NCBI RefSeq assembly: GCF_013184745.1
Contig: NZ_JAATVU010000059.1
Coordinates: 1-35,678 of the forward strand
Direction of reading: 5' to 3'
DNA from: Mangrovicoccus sp. HB161399
GTDB lineage: Bacteria > Pseudomonadota > Alphaproteobacteria > Rhodobacterales > Rhodobacteraceae
DNA length: 35,678 nt
The number at the start of each line of letters is the position of its first letter. Within the stretch, counting starts at the first letter, position 1. Below are positions 29,001 through 35,678 of this stretch, in pieces. Made by a program: the position numbers and the translations under genes. Below the pieces are notes generated by a model, which was given only the letters and a program-made list of their open reading frames with translations, did no database searches and had not been told where the DNA came from.

Positions 29001-30756
29001 GGATGCCAGCGGAGGAGCGCGCGGCCGAAACCGCGACAGTCGATTGCCCTGCGATCAGCGGATCGACCTGCGGATTGCCGATGGCCAGATCCTGCGCATC
29101 GCCCGCAAGCGTGACGTCGAAGGCGCCGGTCAGCGCGGCGAAGCGCGCCTTCACCGAGCCGTCGAAGCTGCCCGCCAGCGGCTGTCCGACGATGGGCGCG
29201 AAGCGGGCGAGATCGCCGGTGGTCATCTGCGCATCGGTGGTGATCTCGATGTCGCCGCTTTCCACGCCCGCGACGTCGAGAATGCCCTGCAGGTTCAGAT
29301 CGCCGGATTCCAGCAGGAGGTTGCGGATTGCAACCGCCCCGTCAGCCGCCGTGTAGGCGACGTCGGCATCGAAGGCGACCGGCTGGATCGCGCTGTCGAT
29401 GGTCGGGTCGCTGACAGAGATGCCGTCGAGCTTGGCCGCGACATGGCTGGCGACCCGCGCCACGCCTGCCGGGGCATCGGCGGTGGCCGCCGTCTTCTCC
29501 AGCGAACCGTCGAGGTCGAAATCCGAGGCCACGACGAAGATGTCGCCCTGGCGCAGCTGGTCCACGCCGATCTTGGCGGTGAAGGCGTCGCCCTGCGCGG
29601 CGTCGTATTCGACGGCCAGCTCGGCCGAGAGCACCTGGGTCTCGGCGCCGGGAACGGGCAGGGTGACCGGCTCGCCGTCCTCGGCGCCGATCGAGCCCGA
29701 GACATTGACCAGCCGCGGCAGGCCCGAAGGCTCCAGCGCCACATTGCCCGCAAGGTTCAGCGCGCGCGAGGACAGGGTGAATTCGGGGATCTGGGTGCCG
29801 GTGTCCGGGTTCAGCTCGACTTTCGCGACCAGCCCGACATCGGTGCCGAAGAAATCGCGGTATTCCGGCGCGAAGAGCGGCGTGATGTCCCCGCCCAGAT
29901 CGGCATCGATATTGGTGACGACCGGGCCCGCGGTGCCGTCGGTCTGGCCGACCACGACCGAGCCCGCCAGGCGTTCCTCGCCATCGGTGGCCAGCTGGAT
30001 GTCCGCGGTGAAATCCGACAGCGGCGCATCGCCCTTGACCGACAGGTCGACCGACGGCGCGCCGGGGAATTTCGCCAGCGTCGCAATCAGGCCTCCCTGG
30101 TCTTCCTCTACATCAAGATTGACCGTCAGCTGCCTGGTTTCGTTGACATATCCCGTGTCGACCACAATCTGGCCCCGGATCGCGTCGGTACGCTGGATGT
30201 TCAGGTCCAGATTGCCTTCGCCGCCCGCGAGCTTGGCGCTGCCGCCGATCGACATCTGCGCATCCTGGCCGACCAGCGCTGCGCCGAGATCGAGCTCGGC
30301 AAGCGTGAGCTGGCCCAGCTCGATGGAGACCGGCAGGTCGGGCAGGGAGAAGGGCTGCACCGGCTCCGCCTCGGCCTCGATCGAGGGCGCCTCGGCGGGC
30401 GGCGTCTGCGGCGCGCGCACCAGATCGACCGAGCCGATCGACAGGCTGTCGATTTCCACGCGCTTGCGCAGCAGCGCCAGCCGCCGCCAGTTCATCGTCA
30501 CGTCATGGATGGCCAGCCAGGTGCCCTGCGGGTCGGCCACCTCGATCGTGGCGATCTTGACCTCGGAACTCAGCGCGCCTTCCAGACCGATGATCCGCAC
30601 GTCGCGCCCGTCGCCGCCGAGCGCGTTCTGGATGATCCGCTCGAGAAAGCCCGGGTCCTGAGTGTCCTCCTCCTGCGCCAGCATGGGCGCGGCGGGCAGG
30701 GCGATTGCCAGGGCCAGGAGGACGGGGGTGATATGCTTGCTGGTCATCTGGGTCAT
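26053..30756 (-). CDS. tamB: Translocation and assembly module protein TamB
   Basis: 1567 residues. N-terminal signal/anchor (HITPVLLALAIALPAAPMLAQ), a very long periplasmic body of beta-strand repeats and the conserved C-terminal DUF490/TamB domain ending GFDSEGDTRLGFSYERDY. TamB spans the periplasm as a hydrophobic groove and works with TamA in outer-membrane assembly and phospholipid transport. The body has tandem units of about 204 residues, each beginning near A-I-G-N-P-Q-[VL]-D (residues about 557, 761 and 964). It overlaps the tamA stop by one base (TGATG). A palindromic repeat is carried in frame at 29319-29335. Confidence 0.93.
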   Translation of the reverse strand: MTQMTSKHITPVLLALAIALPAAPMLAQEEDTQDPGFLERIIQNALGGDGRDVRIIGLEGALSSEVKIATIEVADPQGTWLAIHDVTMNWRRLALLRKRVEIDSLSIGSVDLVRAPQTPPAEAPSIEAEAEPVQPFSLPDLPVSIELGQLTLAELDLGAALVGQDAQMSIGGSAKLAGGEGNLDLNIQRTDAIRGQIVVDTGYVNETRQLTVNLDVEEDQGGLIATLAKFPGAPSVDLSVKGDAPLSDFTADIQLATDGEERLAGSVVVGQTDGTAGPVVTNIDADLGGDITPLFAPEYRDFFGTDVGLVAKVELNPDTGTQIPEFTLSSRALNLAGNVALEPSGLPRLVNVSGSIGAEDGEPVTLPVPGAETQVLSAELAVEYDAAQGDAFTAKIGVDQLRQGDIFVVASDFDLDGSLEKTAATADAPAGVARVASHVAAKLDGISVSDPTIDSAIQPVAFDADVAYTAADGAVAIRNLLLESGDLNLQGILDVAGVESGDIEITTDAQMTTGDLARFAPIVGQPLAGSFDGSVKARFAALTGAFDVTLAGDAQDLAIGNPQVDPLIAGQSTVAVSAARSSAGIRLDQLEIHTDQIDAQGSGSLSSSAADFNLTASLAEANLVAPQLNGPLDLTAAVTGAAPDYAIDLQLGGAAITDQLGDPVSLASDVSYVGTAGTVDVKNLNLSAGELTADGTVWLSGLKDSALAADAELSLKTGNLSRFAGLAGMPLAGSLDADLKGSYDAAGTAFDVTLSGTGKDIAIGNPQLDPLLAGETVIDVAAKGEGLAFDIERLDIHNPALSLNGAGTISPQAADLDLDARLEEINPFVPHLNGPVELTVSAQGTAPNFNVALDAGGAAVTDKLGAPVSLDTNLVYEQEAGTLDIPDLHLSAGELSAQGKAALAGLNDALSASAELSLDTGDLSRLAGLTGMPLAGTLAADLSGAYDTGTGDFSGALNGSGQDIAIGNPQVDQLLDGATKIDAAARSENGTITIERLDVDNPDVQVSGGGTYAPDGGDLDISARLANLGLFVPQLSGPVTLEGNAKGAGSAWTVDLKADGPSGLRAAVNGDVAPTNLDIDVDAGLGNIGVFVPQIPGPATVAGKISGNGTDFFADVTATGPGGLTADVDGRAWGPDGTSDIAITGRIPLALANAFMAPRSLTGNAAIDLKLAGAPSLDALSGSVSFGGARFVDPTSRIVLEQMGLNLTFAQSQANLDFRGNLDTGGTVTVSGPVALTAPFNGDIDVALNNLKLVDPSLYTIDLGGRVNLSGALAGGASINGQIDVERAEIEIPSAMGGGGPIPDMVHVGEPRDSYGTRDRAGLIKTSSGDGSTGAPVAYPLDITISAPARIFVRGRGLDTEFGGELNIGGTTQRIIPSGRFEVIRGRMDILTQVLNLDTAEITLGGDLVPDVYMVATSQDAPIDAQIIIQGPVNNPELDFSSSPELPEDEVLSHLFFGRPISELSPLEVAQLLGAINTLTGGGGGLFGKIRQGVGVDQLNVGADDEGNTEVTAGKYLSEDVYTDVTVGAGGTSRIRLNYKITPNFTARGGFDSEGDTRLGFSYERDY
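27840..29085 (-). repeat. Tandem ~204-residue units inside tamB
   Basis: The DNA GATTGCCGATGGC (minus strand: A-I-G-N-P) recurs at about 27852, 28461 and 29073, spaced 609 and 612 bp. Around each copy the protein also repeats blocks such as GMPLAGSLDADLKGSYD / GMPLAGTLAADLSGAYD and LSAGELTADG / LSAGELSAQG, showing that the units are related over most of their length. Confidence 0.8.
29319..29335. repeat. 17-bp palindrome, perfect (within tamB)
   Basis: GGTTGC-GGATT-GCAACC with left flank CAGGA. In frame; on the minus strand gives V-A-I-R-N-L-L. Confidence 0.8.
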
Positions 30757-32606
30757 CAGAATGCCTGTCCCACGCCGATATAGAGATCGACCCGCGAGAA
30801 TTCCTTCTCGGGGCCCTGATAGGGCGTGGCGATGTCGACCCGGATCGGACCGATTGGGGTGGCGTAGCGCACGCCCAGGCCCACGCCGGAATGGTAGTTG
30901 CTGTCCTCGTCGACCCAGGCATCCGCGCCGACCATGCCGTAATCCATGAAGCCGACCAGCCCGAGCGAGTCGGTCAGCCGGGTGCGGACCTCGCCGGAGA
31001 GGCCGAGGAAGCTGCGGCCGCCGACCGTGTCGCCGTCATAGGTGGAGCCGCCGAGCGCCTCGTAGCCCTGGCCGCGCACCGTGTCGCCGCCGCCGGAGAA
31101 GAACAGGTATTCGGGCGGCGTGCCTTCGAGCGACGCGCCCATCACCGAGCCGAGCTGCATCCGCCCGGCCAGGGTGACCGGCGAGTCGGCGCCGAAGCTG
31201 ACATAGGCGCGGTTGTCCAGGTCGAGATGCAGCAGGTTCTCGGACCCGTTGACGCCGTACATCGGCGTGGCCTTGTAGTTGAGGTAGAAGCCGTTGAGCG
31301 GATCGCCCTCGTCGTCGCGACGGTCCCATTCCAGCCGCGAGGGGAAGGCGACATGGTTGAACTCGCGCTCGCCGAAGGCGTCGTCCACGTAGGAATAGCG
31401 GTAGCCGCCGGCCACTTCGCCCAGCAGGTCATCGCTGAAATAGCGCGTGACCCCGATGCCGAGGATCGCGATCTTTTCCTTGTAGTCGGGCTCGTCGTTC
31501 AGGGTGATGTTGGCGAAGGCGAAGGCCACGTTGTCCGGCCCGAGGAAGGCCGGGCGGCTGAGGCGCATGCCGAAATCGTAGTCGATGCCGCTGCCGGCAT
31601 TGCCGATCCCGACCGTGTCGCCGCCGATATTCTTGATCTCGGCATCGAAGCGCAGCTGCTCGGCGCCGCCGAAGAGGTTGCGGTGCAGCCAGAAGCCCGA
31701 GAGCAGCGCGCCGTCGATGGTCGAATATTCCGCCGCGACGCCGAAGCGGTGCAGCGGCATGTCGATCACCGTCAGAGTGTAGTCGAGCGTGCCGTCGGGA
31801 TTGGGCTGGTCGGCCTCCAGCAGGCTCACCGTGCGGAACGCGCCGGTGCGGCGCAGCCGGTTGGCGGCGTCGTTGAGCTCCTGCGGCGAGAAGATCTCGC
31901 CCTCGGGCAGGCCGAGGATCTCGCGCAGGCGCTTCTGCTTGACCTTGGACTGGCCCTCGATGGTAACGGTGCCGAAGCGCAGCTGCGGGCCGGGCTTGAT
32001 CTCGATGTCGACATCGAGTTCGGCATCGGGATGGCGGGCGATGACCTCCTCGTCGCCGACTTCGGCCTTGGCATGGCCCGCATCGCGCCATTCGGTGACC
32101 GCGGCATTGGCGGCGCTGCCGATCAGCGCGCTCTTCGCGGGCTTGCCGGGTTCGAAGCCCTTGGCCAGCGGGTTGCCCTTGGCGGCGGAGTCCGGCTCGC
32201 GGGGGGCGACATCGGTGCGGCCGAAGGCAAACTGGTCGCCGGGCTCCACCGTGATGACGATCCTGTCGATCGCATTTGGCACCGAAAGCGGGCTGATATC
32301 GGCGGCTTCGCGGCCGTCGAGGGAGATGTTGACCACCGGCCCGTAATAGCCTTCGCCGTAGAGCACGCTGACCATCTGCCGGTAGTCCGCCAGCGCCGAG
32401 GCGAAGATGTCCTGGCTGTCCGCCGTTTCCTCGTCGAGCGCGCGCTTGGACGCGGAGGCCAGCTCCATCTGCGAGCGCAGGCTGTTGGCCACGTCCTCGG
32501 GTACGCCCACCACGTTGATTTCGACGGAAGAGAGCGAGAATGCGGGCGCGGCGAGACAGGCCAGAACCGCACCGGCCGCATATCCGAGTTTCGGGAAAGG
32601 TTGCAC
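30756..32606 (-). CDS. tamA: Translocation and assembly module protein TamA (Omp85 family)
   Basis: 616 residues from a GTG start at 32606, which I prefer to the GTG six codons upstream (32624) because GGAGG lies 6 nt before it and the signal peptide (QPFPKLGYAAGAVLACLAAPAFS) then begins at once. The N-terminal third has POTRA-like segments (FGTVTIEGQSKVKQKRLREILGLPEGEIFSP). The C-terminal half forms the beta-barrel and contains the Omp85 signature region SGGGDTVRGQGYEALG, ending with RYATPIGPIRVDIATP and a final phenylalanine, as usual for barrel recognition. It is an outer-membrane protein that partners TamB. Confidence 0.93.
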   Translation of the reverse strand: MQPFPKLGYAAGAVLACLAAPAFSLSSVEINVVGVPEDVANSLRSQMELASASKRALDEETADSQDIFASALADYRQMVSVLYGEGYYGPVVNISLDGREAADISPLSVPNAIDRIVITVEPGDQFAFGRTDVAPREPDSAAKGNPLAKGFEPGKPAKSALIGSAANAAVTEWRDAGHAKAEVGDEEVIARHPDAELDVDIEIKPGPQLRFGTVTIEGQSKVKQKRLREILGLPEGEIFSPQELNDAANRLRRTGAFRTVSLLEADQPNPDGTLDYTLTVIDMPLHRFGVAAEYSTIDGALLSGFWLHRNLFGGAEQLRFDAEIKNIGGDTVGIGNAGSGIDYDFGMRLSRPAFLGPDNVAFAFANITLNDEPDYKEKIAILGIGVTRYFSDDLLGEVAGGYRYSYVDDAFGEREFNHVAFPSRLEWDRRDDEGDPLNGFYLNYKATPMYGVNGSENLLHLDLDNRAYVSFGADSPVTLAGRMQLGSVMGASLEGTPPEYLFFSGGGDTVRGQGYEALGGSTYDGDTVGGRSFLGLSGEVRTRLTDSLGLVGFMDYGMVGADAWVDEDSNYHSGVGLGVRYATPIGPIRVDIATPYQGPEKEFSRVDLYIGVGQAF

Positions 32607-32768
32607 GACTTGCCTCCACGCCACCGCCAGTCGCCGCTGGCTTCATGTGTTAACGTCGCCTGTTTACTTGATCGCCTCAAGGTGTTTTCCGTTGGAGTGC
32701 GAGACTTGGCCGCTGTCGTTGCGACTTCGCGACAGGCCCGGCCGCACCGGAGGTAGAAGGAGCCTGAC
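32607..32768. promoter_or_regulatory. Divergent region, tamA / 32769 gene
   Basis: 162 nt. An AT-richer block (about 32645-32695) should hold the tamA promoter. Nearer the plus-strand gene lies CTGTCG-N11-CGACAG (32715-32737), an inverted repeat that could be an operator or a leader hairpin. AGAAGGAG is the ribosome site for the 32769 gene. Confidence 0.4.
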
Positions 32769-33653
32769 ATGGCAAAAGTGGCATTTCTCGGACTTGGGGT
32801 TATGGGTTACCCAATGGCCGGGCATCTGGCGAAGGCCGGGCACGAGGTTGCGGTCTACAACCGCACGACCGCCAAGGCGGAGGCCTGGACCGCGCAGAAT
32901 GGCGGCCGCCACGGGGTCACGCCGCGCGAGGCGGCAGAGGGCTGCGATTTCGTGATGACCTGCGTCGGCAATGACGACGACCTGCGCTCGGTGGCGTTCG
33001 GCGAGGACGGCGCGCTTGCGGGCATGGCCGCGGGCGCGGTGCTGGTCGATCACACGACGGCCTCTGCCATCGTGGCGAAGGAAATCGCCGGCGCCGCGGC
33101 GGCGTCGGGCATCGGCTTCGTGGACGCGCCGGTTTCGGGCGGCCAGGCAGGCGCCGAGAACGGCCAGCTCGCGATCATGTGCGGCGGCGCGGAAGCGGAT
33201 TTCACCAAGGCGGAGCCGGTGATGCAGGCCTATGCCAAGGCGATCGACCATTTCGGCGATGTCGGCTCGGGCCAGCTGACCAAGATGGTCAACCAGGTCT
33301 GCATTGCCGGGATCGTCCAGGGCATCTCCGAGGGCCTGCACCTTGCGATGGAGGCCGGGCTGGACGCCAAGAAGGTTGCGAAGCTGGTCAGCCAGGGCGC
33401 GGGCGGGTCTTGGCAGCTGGCGAACCGCGCCGACACGATGGTCGACGGCAAATTCGACTTCGGCTTCGCGGTGGACTGGATGCGCAAGGATCTGGGCATT
33501 GCGCTGGAACAGGCCAAGGAAATGAAGATCGGCCTGCCGGTCGCGGCGCTGGTCGACCAGCATTACGGCGACGTCCAGGCCCTGGGCGGCGGGCGTTGGG
33601 ATACCTCGGCGCTGATCCAGCGCCTGCGGGTGCTGAAAGGCCGCGATATCTGA
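32769..33653 (+). CDS. 3-hydroxyisobutyrate dehydrogenase-family oxidoreductase
   Basis: 294 residues, NAD(P)-dependent beta-hydroxyacid dehydrogenase. Rossmann start VAFLGLGVMGYPMAGHL with G-L-G-V-M-G at 8-13, substrate loop FVDAPVSGGQAGAENGQLAIMCGG, and the catalytic lysine in GSGQLTKMVNQ. The C-terminal helical domain carries GSWQLANRADTM and DWMRKDLGIALEQAKEM. Members act on 3-hydroxyisobutyrate, tartronate semialdehyde, glyoxylate or succinic semialdehyde; the substrate cannot be fixed from sequence. No valine-degradation genes are next to it. An imperfect palindrome at 32846-32862 falls on the conserved E-V-A-V-Y-N-R codons. Confidence 0.93.
   Translation: MAKVAFLGLGVMGYPMAGHLAKAGHEVAVYNRTTAKAEAWTAQNGGRHGVTPREAAEGCDFVMTCVGNDDDLRSVAFGEDGALAGMAAGAVLVDHTTASAIVAKEIAGAAAASGIGFVDAPVSGGQAGAENGQLAIMCGGAEADFTKAEPVMQAYAKAIDHFGDVGSGQLTKMVNQVCIAGIVQGISEGLHLAMEAGLDAKKVAKLVSQGAGGSWQLANRADTMVDGKFDFGFAVDWMRKDLGIALEQAKEMKIGLPVAALVDQHYGDVQALGGGRWDTSALIQRLRVLKGRDI
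32846..32862. repeat. 17-bp palindrome-like sequence, one mismatch (within 32769 gene)
   Basis: GGTTGC-GGTCT-ACAACC. It falls on codons for V-A-V-Y-N-R, a motif conserved in this enzyme family, so coding constraint may explain it. Lowest-confidence member of the family. Confidence 0.3.
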
Positions 33654-33674
33654 TCTTCCGGTTGCCGGGGAAAA

Positions 33675-33698
33675 CGCGGCGCCGAAAACGGCGCCGCG
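33675..33698 (+). terminator. Hairpin after the 32769 gene
   Basis: CGCGGCGCCG, loop AAAA, CGGCGCCGCG: a perfect 10-bp stem starting 22 nt after the stop codon. No U-run follows. Confidence 0.55.
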
Positions 33699-33781
33699 GC
33701 TGCGTCCCGAAGGTCCGAAAGCTGGCGGAAAGAACCCCGGAAAGGGCCTCCCTGCAGCCTCATCCAGAGTTGCGAGAAGCG

Positions 33782-33830
33782 TGATTATGTCACGTTCTGA
33801 TAGCTCTGCTATCAAGAACTTACATAATCA
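33782..33830. repeat. 49-bp AT-rich interrupted inverted repeat
   Basis: Outer arms TGATTATGT (33782-33790) and ACATAATCA (33822-33830). Inner arms GTTC/GAAC and TGATAG/CTATCA close a 5-nt loop. Strongly unlike the GC-rich surroundings. Located between converging 3' ends; could be a bidirectional transcript end, a protein-binding site or a remnant of mobile DNA. Confidence 0.75.
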
Positions 33831-33852
33831 ATCCAATGAAACTGGTAACTTA

Positions 33853-33881
33853 CGGGGCGATCCTGATGCAAAACCGCCCCG
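33853..33881 (-). terminator. Hairpin downstream of phoB
   Basis: CGGGGCG (33853-33859) and CGCCCCG (33875-33881) with a 15-nt loop. It lies just beyond the palindromic repeat at 33883 on the minus strand. Together they may end the pst-phoU-phoB transcript. Confidence 0.35.
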
Positions 33882-33882
33882 T

Positions 33883-33899
33883 GGTTGCCATTTTCAACC
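33883..33899. repeat. 17-bp palindrome, one mismatch (after phoB)
   Basis: GGTTGC-CATTT-TCAACC; it ends 4 nt from the phoB stop codon. One mismatch in the right arm. Confidence 0.6.
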
Positions 33900-33902
33900 G
33901 GT

Positions 33903-34592
33903 TCAGCCGAGCGCATAGCCCGCACCGCGCACCGTGCGCACCGGGTCTTCGCCGCCATGCTGGCACAGCGCCTTGCGCAGCCTTCCGATATGGACGTCGA
34001 CGGTGCGTGTGTCGACATAGATGTCGCGGCCCCAGACGCGGTCGAGAAGCTGTTCGCGGCTCCAGACGCGGCCGGGCTTCTCCATGAAGGTCGACAAAAG
34101 CCGGAACTCGGTCGGCCCGAGCTTCAGCGGCCGGTCGGAGCGGAACACCTTGTGGCTCTCCGCATCCAGCACGATGTCCTCGAAAGCCAGCGTCTCGCCG
34201 ACCGTGGCGGGCCGCGTGCGGCGTAGCTGGGTGCGGATCCGCGCCATCAGCTCGGCCACCGAATACGGCTTGGTCACGTAGTCGTCGGCGCCGGTCTCCA
34301 GCCCGCGCACCCGGTCGCCTTCCTCGGCGCGCGCCGAGATCATGATGACCGGCAGGCTGCGCGTCTCGGAGCGGCTCTTGATCTGGCGGCAGACCTCGAT
34401 CCCGGAGACCGAGGGCAGCATCCAGTCGAGCACCACCAGGTCGGGATGGTCCTCGGCGACGAGCATCAGCGCCTCCTCGCCATCGGCCGCCGAGATCACC
34501 CGGTAGCCGCCGGCCTCGAGATTGTAGGAGAGCAGGTCCCGCTGGGACGGCTCGTCATCGACCACCAGGACCGTGGGCTGGGACGGCGACAT
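33903..34592 (-). CDS. phoB: Phosphate regulon response regulator PhoB
   Basis: 229 residues. Receiver domain (acidic pair VVDDEPSQ, phosphorylation site Asp56 in VVLDWMLPS, conserved MISARAEEGD and the lysine in VTKPYS) followed by an OmpR-type winged helix (LKLGPTEFRLLSTFMEKPGRVWSREQLLDRVWG, then TVDVHIGRLRKAL). When phosphorylated it activates phosphate-starvation genes. It starts 3 nt after phoU ends, completing the usual pstB-phoU-phoB order. The sensor kinase phoR is not in the window. Confidence 0.96.
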   Translation of the reverse strand: MSPSQPTVLVVDDEPSQRDLLSYNLEAGGYRVISAADGEEALMLVAEDHPDLVVLDWMLPSVSGIEVCRQIKSRSETRSLPVIMISARAEEGDRVRGLETGADDYVTKPYSVAELMARIRTQLRRTRPATVGETLAFEDIVLDAESHKVFRSDRPLKLGPTEFRLLSTFMEKPGRVWSREQLLDRVWGRDIYVDTRTVDVHIGRLRKALCQHGGEDPVRTVRGAGYALG

Positions 34593-34595
34593 GCG

Positions 34596-35309
34596 TTACT
34601 CCTCGACGGCTTTCTGGTAGGACGTCCGGTCGCCCTTCGGGCGGTTGTCCTCGGGCAGCTTGCCGGTGACCAGGTAGACCACCTGCTCGGCGATGCCGGT
34701 GACGTGGTCGCCCATCCGCTCGATGTTCTTGGCGATGAAATGCAGGTGCATGCAGCCGGTGATGTTGCGCGGGTCCTCCATCATGTAGGTCAGGAACTGG
34801 CGGAACAGCGCGTTGTACATCTGGTCGACCTCGGCATCGCGCAGGATCACGTCGCGGGCCAGCTTCTCGTCGCGCTTGATGTAGGCGTCGAGCGCGTCGA
34901 TCAGCATCAGCTCCACCGCCTGGGCCATGCGGCGGATCGCCGGGGCCGTGTCGTGGATCTGGCTCATCTGCGTCAGCACGGTGGCGCGCTTGGCGATGTT
35001 CTTGGAATAGTCGCCGATGCGCTCCAGGTTGCCCGAAACCTTCATCACCGAGACGATGGTGCGCAGGTCGATGGCGGTGGGCTGGCGCATGGCGATCACC
35101 CGGATCGCCTCCTCGTTCACCCGGGTCTCGAGATCGTCGATCGCGGCGTCGTTGTTGCGCACGCTCTCGGCCAGCGCCTCGTCGCGGGTCTCGAGCGCGG
35201 TCGCCGCATCGGTGATGGCCGCCTCGACGAGGCCGCCCATCTTCATGATCATCGCCTGGATGGCTTCGAGATCGCGGTCGAAGGCGGTCTGGATATGGGT
35301 TTCCGGCAT
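34596..35309 (-). CDS. phoU: Phosphate signalling protein PhoU
   Basis: 237 residues from MPETHIQTAFDRDLEAIQ. Two three-helix bundles; the metal-cluster motifs of the family are visible as E-T-R-V-N-E-E-A-I-R in the first half and in the second as LARDVILRDAEVDQMYN with FIAKNIERMGDHVTGIAEQVVYLVTG. PhoU represses the Pho response through PstB and PhoR. The frame stays open upstream into pstB sequence in another phase, which is not coding. It lies 68 nt after the pstB stop codon. Confidence 0.95.
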   Translation of the reverse strand: MPETHIQTAFDRDLEAIQAMIMKMGGLVEAAITDAATALETRDEALAESVRNNDAAIDDLETRVNEEAIRVIAMRQPTAIDLRTIVSVMKVSGNLERIGDYSKNIAKRATVLTQMSQIHDTAPAIRRMAQAVELMLIDALDAYIKRDEKLARDVILRDAEVDQMYNALFRQFLTYMMEDPRNITGCMHLHFIAKNIERMGDHVTGIAEQVVYLVTGKLPEDNRPKGDRTSYQKAVEE

Positions 35310-35377
35310 TGGAGTTGCCTCATCCTTGGAAGGGACGGGGAATGGCCCTGCCCCGTTGACGCGAAGACGGTCCGGCC

Positions 35378-35678
35378 TCAGCCGATCCGGCCGGTGATGT
35401 AGCTTTCGGTGCGGCTGTCGACCGGATTGGTGAAGATCTGCCCGGTTTCGCCGAACTCGACGAGGTTGCCGAGATGGAAGAAGGCGGTCTTCTGGCTGAC
35501 CCGCGCGGCCTGCTGCATCGAGTGGGTGACGATCACCACCGAATAGCTTTCGCGCAGCTCGTCGATCAGCTCCTCGACCTGGGCGGTGGCGATCGGGTCG
35601 AGCGCGGAGCACGGCTCGTCCATCAGCAGCACCTCCGGCTCGGTCGCCACGGCGCGGGCGATGCACAGGCGCTGCTGC
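35378..35678 (-). CDS. pstB: Phosphate ABC transporter ATPase PstB, C-terminal part
   Basis: Truncated by the window end: about 100 C-terminal residues are present, from [15 protein letters not shown] (just after the ABC signature) through Walker [14 protein letters not shown], the His-loop [14 protein letters not shown] and the PstB-type ending [29 protein letters not shown]. Imports phosphate with PstSCA. Its N-terminal part lies outside the window. Confidence 0.96.
   Translation of the reverse strand, partial: QQRLCIARAVATEPEVLLMDEPCSALDPIATAQVEELIDELRESYSVVIVTHSMQQAARVSQKTAFFHLGNLVEFGETGQIFTNPVDSRTESYITGRIG

Noticed and set aside
25999-30783. 1594-codon open frame on the plus strand
   Set aside because: Antisense shadow of tamB caused by high-GC codon use; the translated product has no domain and is rich in Arg/Gly/Asp patterns typical of shadow frames.

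Overview
The window is a high-GC chromosomal segment that looks like an alphaproteobacterium of the Rhodobacteraceae/Rhodobacterales. The reasons are the c-type cytochrome maturation order ccmA-ccmB-ccmC-ccmD-ccmG (the hel arrangement of Rhodobacter), a urease cluster interleaved with small uncharacterised ORFs, a Fur-family regulator without C-terminal CxxC pairs, a tamA-tamB pair and a pstB-phoU-phoB block. Species cannot be named from the sequence alone. No tRNA, rRNA, CRISPR array, transposase or integrase gene was seen.

Layout. (1) 1-420: a less GC-rich edge with a small winged-helix-like ORF. (2) 453-4046, minus strand: pyrimidine genes pyrC and pyrE, separated by an RTX-repeat calcium-binding exoprotein gene. 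(3) 4195-12249: the urease region, ureD-ureA, ureB plus an Ala/Pro/Lys-rich protein, a second small protein, an opposite-strand lipoprotein, ureC, a DUF1127-like small protein, then ureE-ureF-ureG. Terminators and the reversed lipoprotein gene divide it into several transcription units. A sigma-54-like promoter lies in the ureA-ureB gap. (4) 12237-14381, minus: a two-domain protein with a sulfotransferase-like N-terminus and a family-2 glycosyltransferase C-terminus. (5) 14499-17248: ccmABCDG. (6) 17306-18693, minus: a DUF985 cupin and a second glycosyltransferase; 18849-19277: a secreted PRC-barrel protein. (7) 19395-23470, minus: enolase, an EamA transporter, a Fur/Mur regulator, a broken phzF-like pseudogene and a DUF533/TerB-like protein. 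(8) 23638-25959: a second EamA transporter converging with selO. (9) 26053-32606, minus: tamA-tamB. (10) 32769-33653: a 3-hydroxyisobutyrate-dehydrogenase-family enzyme. (11) 33903 to the end, minus: phoB, phoU and the end of pstB.

How the genes work together. UreA/B/C form the urease apoenzyme, and UreD/E/F/G load nickel. CcmABCD move and hand on haem, and CcmG keeps apocytochrome cysteines reduced. TamA/TamB form an outer-membrane biogenesis and lipid-transport machine. PstB, PhoU and PhoB belong to the phosphate-starvation circuit.

The most striking non-genic signal is a dispersed 17-bp palindrome, GGTTGC-N5-GCAACC. It occurs six times perfectly and about seven more times with one or two changes (one further copy is likely a coincidence of coding), always with a 5-nt spacer. 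It lies both between genes and inside reading frames. One perfect copy sits exactly where the phzF-like pseudogene has lost its middle. Three copies inside unrelated proteins are read in the same phase and give the same peptide pattern, V-A-x-x-N-L-L. I know of no described element with this consensus, and it is the best candidate here for something new.
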